From Actomonas sp051209155 (lineage in GTDB: Bacteria > Verrucomicrobiota > Verrucomicrobiia > Opitutales > Opitutaceae), in assembly GCA_051209155.1 (NCBI GenBank), contig JBPJGB010000001.1: DNA of 64,000 nt, one strand, 5' to 3'. This document shows positions 28,128 to 35,865 of this stretch, piece by piece. Below the pieces are notes generated by a model that did not search any database, was not told where the DNA came from, and worked only from the letters and a program-made list of their open reading frames with translations. How positions within the stretch are numbered: position 1 is the first letter of the stretch; the number at the start of each line of letters is the position of its first letter. A program made the position numbers and the translations under genes.

Positions 28128-30092
28128 TTACCACTGGTCGGTGCGGAAAGGGACGGCGGGCTGGCCGGCGCCATTGCTGAGCGGCGTGTGCGGACTCGAT
28201 TGCCAAGCGTAACGCACGGCGACCGGATGCGGAACCGTGGGCGAACGCAGCACAATGGTGTCACCGTCGATGAGGGGCTTCGCCCAGTGCCACTGGCGGT
28301 CGGCTCCGGCGACGGCAAAGGCTTGGTCGCGACCTTCTTCGCGCAAGTGGAGTCCGCCGTCGGTGTGGTCGAAGTGCAGGCGGACGGACGATCCTTCGAC
28401 GTCATAGCCGCTGAGCGTCGGGCCCTGCCAGACGACGTCGTAACCGTAGGCGACGGCGAGCGCGGCCGACACCGCACGGGCCCCGACGGGTTGTTTGTCG
28501 CGGGGATGGATGTCGTTCTGATCACCGGTATCCGTCGCATTCACGAAACCGCTGCGACGAGTGTGCTGGGTGGCGTTCCACTGGGCGTCGCGGATCTTGG
28601 TCCAACCGTTGCTGAACCCGGCTTCGTCGCTACGGCCCATGAATTGGGGCAAACCGATCACGAGGAAAGGAAAGTCGCCCTGGCCGAAATGTTCGCGCCA
28701 GTCGGCCATGAGGGCTGGAAGCAGGTCGTAGTAGGAATCCGGATATTCCTGGTTGGCTTCGCCCTGATACCAGATGGCGCCCTTGATCGCCAAACCGGCG
28801 AGAGGGGCGATGAAACCCTGATACTCGACGATCGGCGCGGTGGGGTAGTTTTCGAAATCGAGCGGCAGCGGGTGCGGCGGAGCGGCGTGCACGCTCAGTT
28901 TGCCCTTCCAGGTGCCGGCGAGATCTATCTTCGATTCGTCGCCGAGCTGGAGATAGGGGATGCCTTCCTCGTTGGCCGGGATGCCGCCAGCGCCGGTGCG
29001 TTTGAAGATGCGGATGGCGACAACGTTCTCCCCCGGTTTGAGCAAATCGGCCGCGACCCGGTGACGGCGGGGATTGCCCACCCACGAGCTGGCGCCAACC
29101 CAGGTGCCGTTGATGTAGGAGCTGTCCATCTTGTCGACCTGACCGAGAAAGAGCCGGGCTTCACCCTCCGGCAGCGGGTAGGGCAGGGTGAAGGTGCGGC
29201 GGATCCAGATGACGCCCGGATCCTCGCCGACCCCGAGCTTGCCGAAGCCGGTCGGCACTTCGACGTCGGTCCAATCGGAGTCATCCAGTTCGACCGCCGA
29301 CCAGGCCGGATCGGCGTCCTGCCCGAGGTCGTAGTCGTCGAGCCAGTGCATGAGGAAACTGCCGTATTCGTTTTCCACGCCGGCGGCGACGAGGCGCTCC
29401 ATTTCCGCGAGCTTGGCGCTGAACTCGTCGAACGAGGCGAGGCCCGTCGGGCTGATCCAACACTCAATAGCGGTGCCGCCGACGGCGGCGGAGACGAGCC
29501 CGATGGGCACGCCCAGCTCGCGATTGAGGCCTTGGCCGAGCAGGTAGCCGATGCCGGAGAAGCGTCGGGCGGAGTCCGCCGTGCTCACGATCCACTCGCC
29601 GCCGGCGGTGGGCAGTGGCGAATAGGCGGCGCGCCCACGCACCGCGAACATGCGGATGGCGTCGTTGTCGGCGGTGGCGAGCACCTCGTCGGCTCCGTCC
29701 ATGAAACCAACGGGCACGGCCATGTTCGACTGGCCGGAGCAGAGCCAAACGTCGCCGACGAGGATGTCGGTGAGCTGCACGTGGTCGTGGCCTTCGCCAC
29801 GGATCTCGATCGTGTAGGGTCCGCCAACGCCGGGCGGTGTGAAGGCGATTTGCCAGCGACCATCTTCGCCGGAGGTGGTTTGATACGTGGTGCCGTCGAG
29901 CGTGAGCGCCACCGAAGTGTCGGGCTGGGTCCAGCCCCAGAAGCGATTGGGCTGGTCTCGCTGCAGCACCATGTGATCGCCAAAGAGATTGCTTAAAAAC
30001 GGAAGATCGTCGGCGGCGCGGACGAGAGGCGCGGCCAATAGGAATACGACGGCGCACAGGCGCAGCGGGCGGGGCAGGGGTTGCAAGCGCAT
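28128..30092 (-). CDS. Sialate O-acetylesterase-family secreted esterase
   Basis: This 654-residue protein has a Sec signal peptide (RLCAVVFLLAAPLVRAA) and the SASA/SGNH-like esterase features. The nucleophile is S122 in CSGQSNMAVP. GAIWYQGEANQEYPDSY and GDQNDIHPRDKQPVGAR carry the other catalytic residues. A beta-sandwich insertion at about residues 240-400 includes WIRRTFTLPYPLPEGEARLF. Such enzymes remove acetyl groups from sialic acids or from plant polysaccharides such as xylan. With no sialic acid genes nearby, polysaccharide deacetylation is at least as likely. The ATG at 30092 gives the signal peptide directly. Confidence 0.92.
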   Translation of the reverse strand: MRLQPLPRPLRLCAVVFLLAAPLVRAADDLPFLSNLFGDHMVLQRDQPNRFWGWTQPDTSVALTLDGTTYQTTSGEDGRWQIAFTPPGVGGPYTIEIRGEGHDHVQLTDILVGDVWLCSGQSNMAVPVGFMDGADEVLATADNDAIRMFAVRGRAAYSPLPTAGGEWIVSTADSARRFSGIGYLLGQGLNRELGVPIGLVSAAVGGTAIECWISPTGLASFDEFSAKLAEMERLVAAGVENEYGSFLMHWLDDYDLGQDADPAWSAVELDDSDWTDVEVPTGFGKLGVGEDPGVIWIRRTFTLPYPLPEGEARLFLGQVDKMDSSYINGTWVGASSWVGNPRRHRVAADLLKPGENVVAIRIFKRTGAGGIPANEEGIPYLQLGDESKIDLAGTWKGKLSVHAAPPHPLPLDFENYPTAPIVEYQGFIAPLAGLAIKGAIWYQGEANQEYPDSYYDLLPALMADWREHFGQGDFPFLVIGLPQFMGRSDEAGFSNGWTKIRDAQWNATQHTRRSGFVNATDTGDQNDIHPRDKQPVGARAVSAALAVAYGYDVVWQGPTLSGYDVEGSSVRLHFDHTDGGLHLREEGRDQAFAVAGADRQWHWAKPLIDGDTIVLRSPTVPHPVAVRYAWQSSPHTPLSNGAGQPAVPFRTDQW

Positions 30093-30156
30093 GGTTCGAA
30101 TTTGAACGGAAGAGGGTGCGGTGGCCAAGGCGGCATCGTGCTAACCCCGGACCGCG

Positions 30157-31419
30157 ATGGCCGACGTTGACGTGCCGGAATCGGTTGCGGGAGGCGTCGA
30201 GTTGCGTATGCAAACCGTGTTCATGCCTGCCCGCCGCGTCACCTTGTCCGAGTTGTTCTGGTGTTTCCTCAAACTGGGTTGCGTGTCCTTTGGCGGCCCG
30301 GTGGCCCACCTCGGTTTTTTTCAAACCGAATTTGTGCAGCGACGGAAGTGGCTGAGCGATGCGGACTACGCCGACCTCGTGGCGCTGTGTCAGTTTTTGC
30401 CGGGACCGGCGAGCAGTCAGGTGGGGTATGCGATCGGGCTGCGCGAGGGCGGGTTTGTTGGCGGCCTACTGGCGTGGGTGGGGTTCACGCTGCCATCGGC
30501 GGTGCTCATGATCGGGTTCGCGCTCGGCGTCGCAACGTTGGGCGACGTCGGCCAGGCCGGATGGGTGGTCGGGCTTAAGCTGGCGGCGGTCGCGGTGGTG
30601 GTGCAGGCGATCTGGGGGATGGCGGTCAAATTGTGTCCCGATGTTCCGCGCGCCGGGCTCGCGCTCGCTGCGACCGTGCTGTTGGTCGCGACCGAAGGCG
30701 CGGGATGGCAAGTAGTCGCAATCCTGGCCGGTGCGTTGGCGGGTTGGATCCTGTTTCGCGGCCATACGGCGGAGCGGTCGAGCGCGGTGACTGCTGCGAG
30801 CGAGTCAGTCGTGCTGCCGGGTTGGATTTGGCTGACCGGCTTTTTCGCCCTGTTGGTCGGACTGCCGCTGCTCGTGGGCGCCGGGGTGGGCGGTGAGGGG
30901 CTGCTTGTTTTTGATGGGTTCTACCGGGCGGGTGCCTTGGTCTTTGGCGGTGGGCATGTGGTGCTGCCGCTGCTCGACGCATTTACGGTGGGCCGGGGCT
31001 GGGTGGATCCGGAGATCTTTCTGGCGGGCTACGGTGCGGCGCAGGCCCTGCCCGGGCCCTTGTTTGCTTTCTCCAGTTTTCTGGGCGCATCGATCTCGAC
31101 GGGTCCGGGGGGGATTGCCGGTGGCGTGTTGGCCTTGGTGGCGATCTATGTGCCCTCGTGGCTGCTGGTGCTCGGTGCGATGCCGTATTGGGAGCGCCTG
31201 CGCCACCTGCCGGCGGCACAGGCGGCGCTGCGGGGCACGAACGCGGCGGTGGTCGGACTGCTGGTCGCGGCGCTGATTGATCCGATTTGGCCGGCCGCAA
31301 TGACCTCGACGCGGCGCATCGCGTTCGCGGCCATGGCCTTCGTGGGATTGAAGTTCACCAAGTTGCCGCCGTGGGCGGTGGTGCTGGTCTGTGGCGGGGC
31401 GGGCGCGCTGCTATTTTAA
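30157..31419 (+). CDS. chrA: Chromate transporter ChrA family
   Basis: This 420-residue membrane protein has two similar halves. The first starts LSELFWCFLKLGCVSFGGPVA with FLPGPASSQVGYAIG, and the second has YRAGALVFGGGHVVLPLLDA and GYGAAQALPGPLFAFSSFLG. The FGGP/FGGGHVVLP and PGP motifs in both halves define the fused long-chain CHR family. Members export chromate or related oxyanions. The first ATG at 30157 gives a long polar N-terminus; an ATG at 30208 is an alternative. It is divergent from the esterase (64 bases) and overlaps the end of a minus-strand lipoprotein gene by nine bases. Confidence 0.92.
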   Translation: MADVDVPESVAGGVELRMQTVFMPARRVTLSELFWCFLKLGCVSFGGPVAHLGFFQTEFVQRRKWLSDADYADLVALCQFLPGPASSQVGYAIGLREGGFVGGLLAWVGFTLPSAVLMIGFALGVATLGDVGQAGWVVGLKLAAVAVVVQAIWGMAVKLCPDVPRAGLALAATVLLVATEGAGWQVVAILAGALAGWILFRGHTAERSSAVTAASESVVLPGWIWLTGFFALLVGLPLLVGAGVGGEGLLVFDGFYRAGALVFGGGHVVLPLLDAFTVGRGWVDPEIFLAGYGAAQALPGPLFAFSSFLGASISTGPGGIAGGVLALVAIYVPSWLLVLGAMPYWERLRHLPAAQAALRGTNAAVVGLLVAALIDPIWPAAMTSTRRIAFAAMAFVGLKFTKLPPWAVVLVCGGAGALLF

Positions 31420-31851
31420 GGCGGCGAGCGCCTGCGCTTCGCGGCGCGGATCGCGCACCTGGACGACCAGGTCGTCGAGAAAGGTCACCTCGCGCACCAA
31501 CACGTGAACGACCCGGTAAACGTCGGCGACTTCGGCGGAGTGGCGGCGTTCGTCGACGCGCAGCAGCTGGGAGCCTTCCTTGATGTATTGCTTCTCTGTA
31601 TACACCCAACTTCGGCGGATGCGACCGTTGCTGGTGCTGAGGGATTTGTCGTCGTCGGGTGTGCCGAACGCGATCTCGACCATCGCCGGGGTGTCACCGG
31701 TGCGCACCTCGCCGGTCAACAGTCTGGCCTGCACTGCGGGAGCAAGGCTTTGGAAGACCTCCGCGTGCTGGCGGGCGCGGGTGCTGACGGATTGGCAGCC
31801 GGCGCCGGCCAGCGCCAACAGGGCAGACAGACTCACAAGGCGGCGCATCAT
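31411..31851 (-). CDS. Small lipoprotein of unknown function (paralogue of 23353-23793)
   Basis: This 146-residue protein has a lipoprotein signal with lipobox GAGC. Mature motifs are RQHAEVFQSLAPAVQARLL, TGEVRTGDTPAMVEIAFGTP and RIRRSWVYTEKQYIKEG, which line up with the lipoprotein at 23353-23793. The ends differ: here the last part is REVTFLDDLVVQVRDPRREA. The start has two consecutive ATG codons (31851 and 31848). It is convergent with chrA, overlapping by nine bases. Confidence 0.8.
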   Translation of the reverse strand: MMRRLVSLSALLALAGAGCQSVSTRARQHAEVFQSLAPAVQARLLTGEVRTGDTPAMVEIAFGTPDDDKSLSTSNGRIRRSWVYTEKQYIKEGSQLLRVDERRHSAEVADVYRVVHVLVREVTFLDDLVVQVRDPRREAQALAALK

Positions 31852-31959
31852 GTCGCCAAACTGTAACGCCGACGTCACGTGGTCGACACGGGAGTGTCAC
31901 CAAGGGGCAAATGTCACAAAGGTTACGATGCGGTTCGGCGGCCCCGGGCTGTCGGGCAT

Positions 31960-31986
31960 AAAAAGGGCGCCCGTGATGGGCGCCCT
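31960..31986 (-). terminator. Rho-independent terminator of the coiled-coil protein gene
   Basis: On the minus strand AGGGCGCCC-ATCAC-GGGCGCCCT forms a 9-bp perfect stem, followed by five T. It lies 31 bases beyond the stop of the gene at 32017-33555. The rest of the 31852-32016 gap shows no gene. Confidence 0.9.
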
Positions 31987-32016
31987 GAAAAGACTGCGTG
32001 AGTTTAACGGCTCGAG

Positions 32017-33555
32017 TTAGCCACGGGTGGCGGCGAAGAACTCGGCCACGACTTGCTCAAGTTGCGCCTGCGACGGGTGGAAGGGCGGATGCGAGGACAG
32101 CAGCAGGTAGTAGAAGTCGCCCAGCGGCTCACCACCGACGGTCGCGATCTGGTCGAAGTCCGAATTGGTGCTGTTGGAGTAGGTGTGGTTGATTTCCACG
32201 CCGGCGGGCAGGATCCAAACGTGCACCACAGACGGGTCACGACCATAGGCGTCGGTGACGGATTTGGTGAACACCTGGTAGGTCGCACCTTCAAACGTGA
32301 CTTCAAACGCGTTTCCGACCACCGCGCCGCTGCCGTCGGCACCGAGGTTGCCGGAGATCCACGCGCGGTCGACGGTCGCGTTGCGAACCGACAGCACGAA
32401 CACGCCGCTGCCTTCGATGGTGTAGTAGGATGAGTCGGTGCCGTAGGCATCGTCGCCATTCGCCAACTGGCCGTTGGTGTAGGGGATCATGGCCGTCGCG
32501 ACCCCGGGCCAGTAGTCGAGCGCTCCGTTATTCTGTAGTGGAGACTGCAGTATGTTGCCGGCGTCATACATGTCGCGGCCACCGTCGTAGATGAGGTTTG
32601 AGCTGTTGTAGTTGTTGCCATCGTAGTTGAAGGCGTAGGCGTTCGGCAGGACGGCGGTGACGTTGCCAAGCAGGGCAGGCAGAGAAGCGACTTCGTCGTC
32701 AAGCGAGGGCAGGCCGGTGTTGCTGCCGAGGGTGTCGATGCGGACGTTCAGATCGGCAATGGCGTCGGTGTTGGCGGTGACGCGCGTATCCAGATCGGAG
32801 ATACTGGCCTGCACGAGGGTCAGCTCACCGTCGAGGGCAAGGATGTCGTTGTTGATTCCAGAAACCGCGCTTTGCAGCGTGGCGACGTTCTGTTGCAGGT
32901 CGATGACCAGGGTGTTGTTGGCCACGATCGCGTTGATGTCGGAAAGAGAGGGGATTTCAGAACGAAGCTGGGCGATGGTCGCGTTGATCGCGTCGATCTG
33001 AGCGAGCGCGGCGGCGTTTTGATCGGCGACCTCGAGCTTGAACGCGGCGAGTTCGGCCGCCTGGGCATCGAGCGTGGCGGCGAGGCTGGCGTAGAGCGAC
33101 TGCAGCGAGGCAAAGCCGTTGGACACGGTTTGCCCAAGCGCGGCCAAGGCTGCTTCGAGTTCGGCCTTGTCCTGATCGGCTTCGGCATCGACGCGAACGA
33201 TTTGAGCGTGAAGGTCACCGATCTCCGCTTGCTGAGCAGCAATGGTGCCGTTGATCGCGCCGATCTCGTCGAGGATTCCGCCGATGGCGGCGGCGTTGGC
33301 GGCAATGTTGCCCTCGTTGGCACTGACGCGGCTTTCCAGGGCGGCGAGGCCGGCGAGCAGAACCGAAGAGTCGGATTCGAGATCGGCGATCGCGGCCGAG
33401 TTGTTGGCGATGAGCTCGTTGAGGTAGACGAACGGTTTTCCGTTGGGCGTGCTGCCGCCGTTGGTGTTGGAGCGGCCTTGGGCCGAGAGCGGATTGGCGG
33501 TGGCAAAGGACAATGCCGTAGCCGCAACCGCGCAGATGAACGCAGATCGTTTCAT
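32017..33555 (-). CDS. Secreted long coiled-coil protein with C-terminal globular domain
   Basis: This 512-residue protein has a Sec signal peptide (MKRSAFICAVAATALSFATA). Residues about 45-280 are an almost continuous heptad pattern rich in Ala, Ile, Leu, Asn and Asp (for example LESRVSANEGNIAANAAAIG and DLDTRVTANTDAIADLNVRI). It resembles the stalks of trimeric autotransporter adhesins and phage tail fibres. Residues about 300-512 form an aromatic, Asn/Asp/Gly-rich domain with NYDGNNYNSSNLIYDGGRD. No membrane-anchor barrel follows, so it is secreted or held by another component. I do not know its family. It has its own terminator and a 249-base upstream gap containing an inverted repeat. 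Confidence 0.8.
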   Translation of the reverse strand: MKRSAFICAVAATALSFATANPLSAQGRSNTNGGSTPNGKPFVYLNELIANNSAAIADLESDSSVLLAGLAALESRVSANEGNIAANAAAIGGILDEIGAINGTIAAQQAEIGDLHAQIVRVDAEADQDKAELEAALAALGQTVSNGFASLQSLYASLAATLDAQAAELAAFKLEVADQNAAALAQIDAINATIAQLRSEIPSLSDINAIVANNTLVIDLQQNVATLQSAVSGINNDILALDGELTLVQASISDLDTRVTANTDAIADLNVRIDTLGSNTGLPSLDDEVASLPALLGNVTAVLPNAYAFNYDGNNYNSSNLIYDGGRDMYDAGNILQSPLQNNGALDYWPGVATAMIPYTNGQLANGDDAYGTDSSYYTIEGSGVFVLSVRNATVDRAWISGNLGADGSGAVVGNAFEVTFEGATYQVFTKSVTDAYGRDPSVVHVWILPAGVEINHTYSNSTNSDFDQIATVGGEPLGDFYYLLLSSHPPFHPSQAQLEQVVAEFFAATRG

Positions 33556-33677
33556 GAGTCGAATGGGAGTAGTGGGTTGTTGAAGCGCCCAGCTGGGTCG
33601 ATGGGCTGTTGGACAAATCGAGAGGAGAGCCCCTCGGGTTCGCAGCCCTGAGTCAGTGCAGAATGCAACGCGATGAA

Positions 33678-33696
33678 ATTTCGTAAGAAACGAAAT
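33678..33696. promoter_or_regulatory. Inverted repeat upstream of the coiled-coil gene, possible operator
   Basis: ATTTCGT-AAGAA-ACGAAAT is a perfect 7-bp inverted repeat in an AT-rich island, about 125 bases before the start codon of the gene on the minus strand. The rest of the 33556-33804 gap shows no gene. Its size and symmetry suit a dimeric regulator site or a leader hairpin, but no consensus is recognised. Confidence 0.35.
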
Positions 33697-33804
33697 AAAA
33701 GCCATTTATGTCGACCAGACTGGGCCTTAAATCGGCCTTCAGTAGGTCCGTTTTGCCCCCGCCCAATGGTTGATGTGCGCGGGTTCGACGCACTGGCCCA
33801 ACGC

Positions 33805-35832
33805 TCAGTCGTCCAAGCGGACTCGTCGCAGCCGCAGGGCGTTGGAGACAACGCTGATGGAGCTTAGGCTCATGGCGACACCGGCGAACATCGGGTGAAG
33901 CAACCAGCCGGTGAGCGGGTAAAACAAACCGGCGGCGACAGGCAGGCCGAGGCTGTTGTAGAAGAAGGCGAAGAAGAGGTTCTGCTTGATGTTCCGCAGG
34001 GTGGCGCGCGCCAGCGTGACCGCGGCGGCGAGCGCCGCGAGGTCACCGCGCACGAGCACGAGACCGGCGCTGTTCATGGCGACATCGGTGCCGGTGCCCA
34101 TGGCCACGCCGACATCGGCGGCAGCGAGGGCGGGCGCGTCATTGATGCCGTCGCCGGCGAAGACGACGGTGGCGCCGCCAGTCGCGTCGGCTCTGGCGGC
34201 TTTGACCAGCTCCTGTTTTCGTTCAGGGGTCACTTCGGCGTGCACCGCGTCGAGTCCGAGTTCGTTGGCGATACGGCGGGCGGAAGCCTCGCGGTCGCCA
34301 GTCACCATCACGACCTTGATACCACGTTGGTGCAGGGCTTTCAGTGCGGCGGGGGTGCTGGATTTGATTTTATCCTCGAGGGCGATGTGCCCGAGCAAGG
34401 TTTCGCCCCGTCGCACCGCAACCAAGGAGGCGTGCGGGTGCTCGTCGATCTGAGCGTTGGTATCGGCTCGGCCGACGGTGATGGTGTCGCCGTCGACCGT
34501 GGCGTGTGCGCCCTGACCCGGTTCGCTGGCGAAGTCGATGGAGTCGGGAATCGTGAGATTCCGGTCCTTGGCGGCGTCGATGATGGCGCGGGCCAGCGGA
34601 TGTTCGCTGTGGGTTTCCACGGCGGCAGCGAGTGCCAGGAGTTGATCCTCGTTGGTTTGTTGGTCGCGAGATTCGAGGCCCACGACCTGCGGGCGTCCCT
34701 CGGTGAGCGTGCCGGTCTTGTCGATGAGCAGGGTGTTGGCGTGGGCGAGGCGCTCAAGCGCGGTGGCGTCCTTGACCAAGACTCCGGCTTGAGCGCCGCG
34801 ACCGATGCCGGTGACGATGGAAACCGGCGTGGCGAGTCCGAGTGCGCAGGGGCAGGCGATCACGAGCACGGCGACCGCGTTCAACAGGCCCCAAAGCCAG
34901 CCTTCGTCGCCGCCGAGAAGCGTCCACGCACCGAAGGTGACGACCGCGATTGCGAGCACGGACGGGACAAAAATATTGGAGACGCGATCGGCCAGGCGCG
35001 CGATGGGCGGTTCGCTGTCGGCGGCCTCCTCGACGAGTTTGATGATCTTGGCCAACAGGGTGTCGCCGCCGACGCCGCGCGCGGTGATGACGAGGGTGCC
35101 GGAGGTGTTGACGGTGCCGGCGCTGACGGTGTCGCCGCGCTTTTTCAGGACCGGCTCCGGTTCACCGGTGAGCATGGCTTCGTCGACCTCGCTGCGGCCG
35201 TCTGCGACCTCGCCGTCAACTGGCACGTTTTCGCCGGGACGGATGCGGAGGCGGTCGCCGACTTGGACTTCCTGCAAAGGCACGTCCTCCTCGTTGCCGT
35301 CGGCATCAAGCCGATGCGCAGTCGGCGGAGTCAGGTCCATCAGCCCGCGGATTGCGGCGTCGGTGCGGGAATGCGCGCGCTGTTCGAGGATCTGTCCCAG
35401 CAGCACGACGGTGGTGATGAAAGCCGTGGCTTCAAAATAGAGCGGCGCGCCGTGATCCGTGAGCAGCGCGGTGGGAAAATGTTCACCCCAGATCAGCGCG
35501 ACAAGGCTGTAGAAGTAGGCCACGCCCGTGCCGGTGACGGTGAGCGTGAACATGTTGGTGTCGCGCTCCTTGATGGAAAGCCACCAGCGCCGGATGAAGA
35601 AGAGTCCGCTCCAGAAAAAGACCGGGGCGGCCAGCAATGCCTGCAACCAGCCGTTGGCGGCGTGGGAGAGACCGGGAAAACCGTGCGCCCAGGCAGGGAC
35701 GAGCATGGGCCCCATGGCGATGATCAGGACCGGCAGGGTGAGTGCCACCGCAACGTAGAAGCGCGGCCGCAGCACGCGCTCATGGGGCATGCCCATGTAG
35801 ACGATCTCGTTGGAGCTGGGGTCGTCGGCCAT
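33805..35832 (-). CDS. copA: Copper-translocating P-type ATPase (P1B-1 type, no N-terminal HMA domain)
   Basis: This 675-residue heavy-metal ATPase has the full catalytic set: TGEPEPVLK actuator loop, metal-site CPC at C327/C329 (ACPCALGLATP), phosphorylated D371 in DKTGTLTEG, the SEHPLARAI HP motif and GDGINDAPAL. The last helices carry FFYNSLGLPVAAG and MSLSSISVVSNALRL, the YN and MxxSS patterns of copper(I)/silver pumps. The usual N-terminal metal-binding domains are missing; a short N-terminus (VYMGMPHERVLRPRFY) leads straight into the membrane. The ATG at 35832 is chosen over a TTG. It is the last gene of the Cus-like operon, 33 bases after the RND pump gene. Confidence 0.93.
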   Translation of the reverse strand: MADDPSSNEIVYMGMPHERVLRPRFYVAVALTLPVLIIAMGPMLVPAWAHGFPGLSHAANGWLQALLAAPVFFWSGLFFIRRWWLSIKERDTNMFTLTVTGTGVAYFYSLVALIWGEHFPTALLTDHGAPLYFEATAFITTVVLLGQILEQRAHSRTDAAIRGLMDLTPPTAHRLDADGNEEDVPLQEVQVGDRLRIRPGENVPVDGEVADGRSEVDEAMLTGEPEPVLKKRGDTVSAGTVNTSGTLVITARGVGGDTLLAKIIKLVEEAADSEPPIARLADRVSNIFVPSVLAIAVVTFGAWTLLGGDEGWLWGLLNAVAVLVIACPCALGLATPVSIVTGIGRGAQAGVLVKDATALERLAHANTLLIDKTGTLTEGRPQVVGLESRDQQTNEDQLLALAAAVETHSEHPLARAIIDAAKDRNLTIPDSIDFASEPGQGAHATVDGDTITVGRADTNAQIDEHPHASLVAVRRGETLLGHIALEDKIKSSTPAALKALHQRGIKVVMVTGDREASARRIANELGLDAVHAEVTPERKQELVKAARADATGGATVVFAGDGINDAPALAAADVGVAMGTGTDVAMNSAGLVLVRGDLAALAAAVTLARATLRNIKQNLFFAFFYNSLGLPVAAGLFYPLTGWLLHPMFAGVAMSLSSISVVSNALRLRRVRLDD

Positions 35833-35865
35833 ATGAATCAACCTATTCGAGAATCCCGGCGCTGA

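Noticed and set aside
28104..29996. 630-codon plus-strand open frame opposite the sialate O-acetylesterase
   Set aside because: It is an antisense artefact of GC-rich codon use; the minus strand has the GQSNM esterase signature and a signal peptide.
33895..35865. 656-codon plus-strand frame opposite the copper ATPase
   Set aside because: It is an antisense shadow; the minus strand shows DKTGT, CPC and GDGIND motifs.
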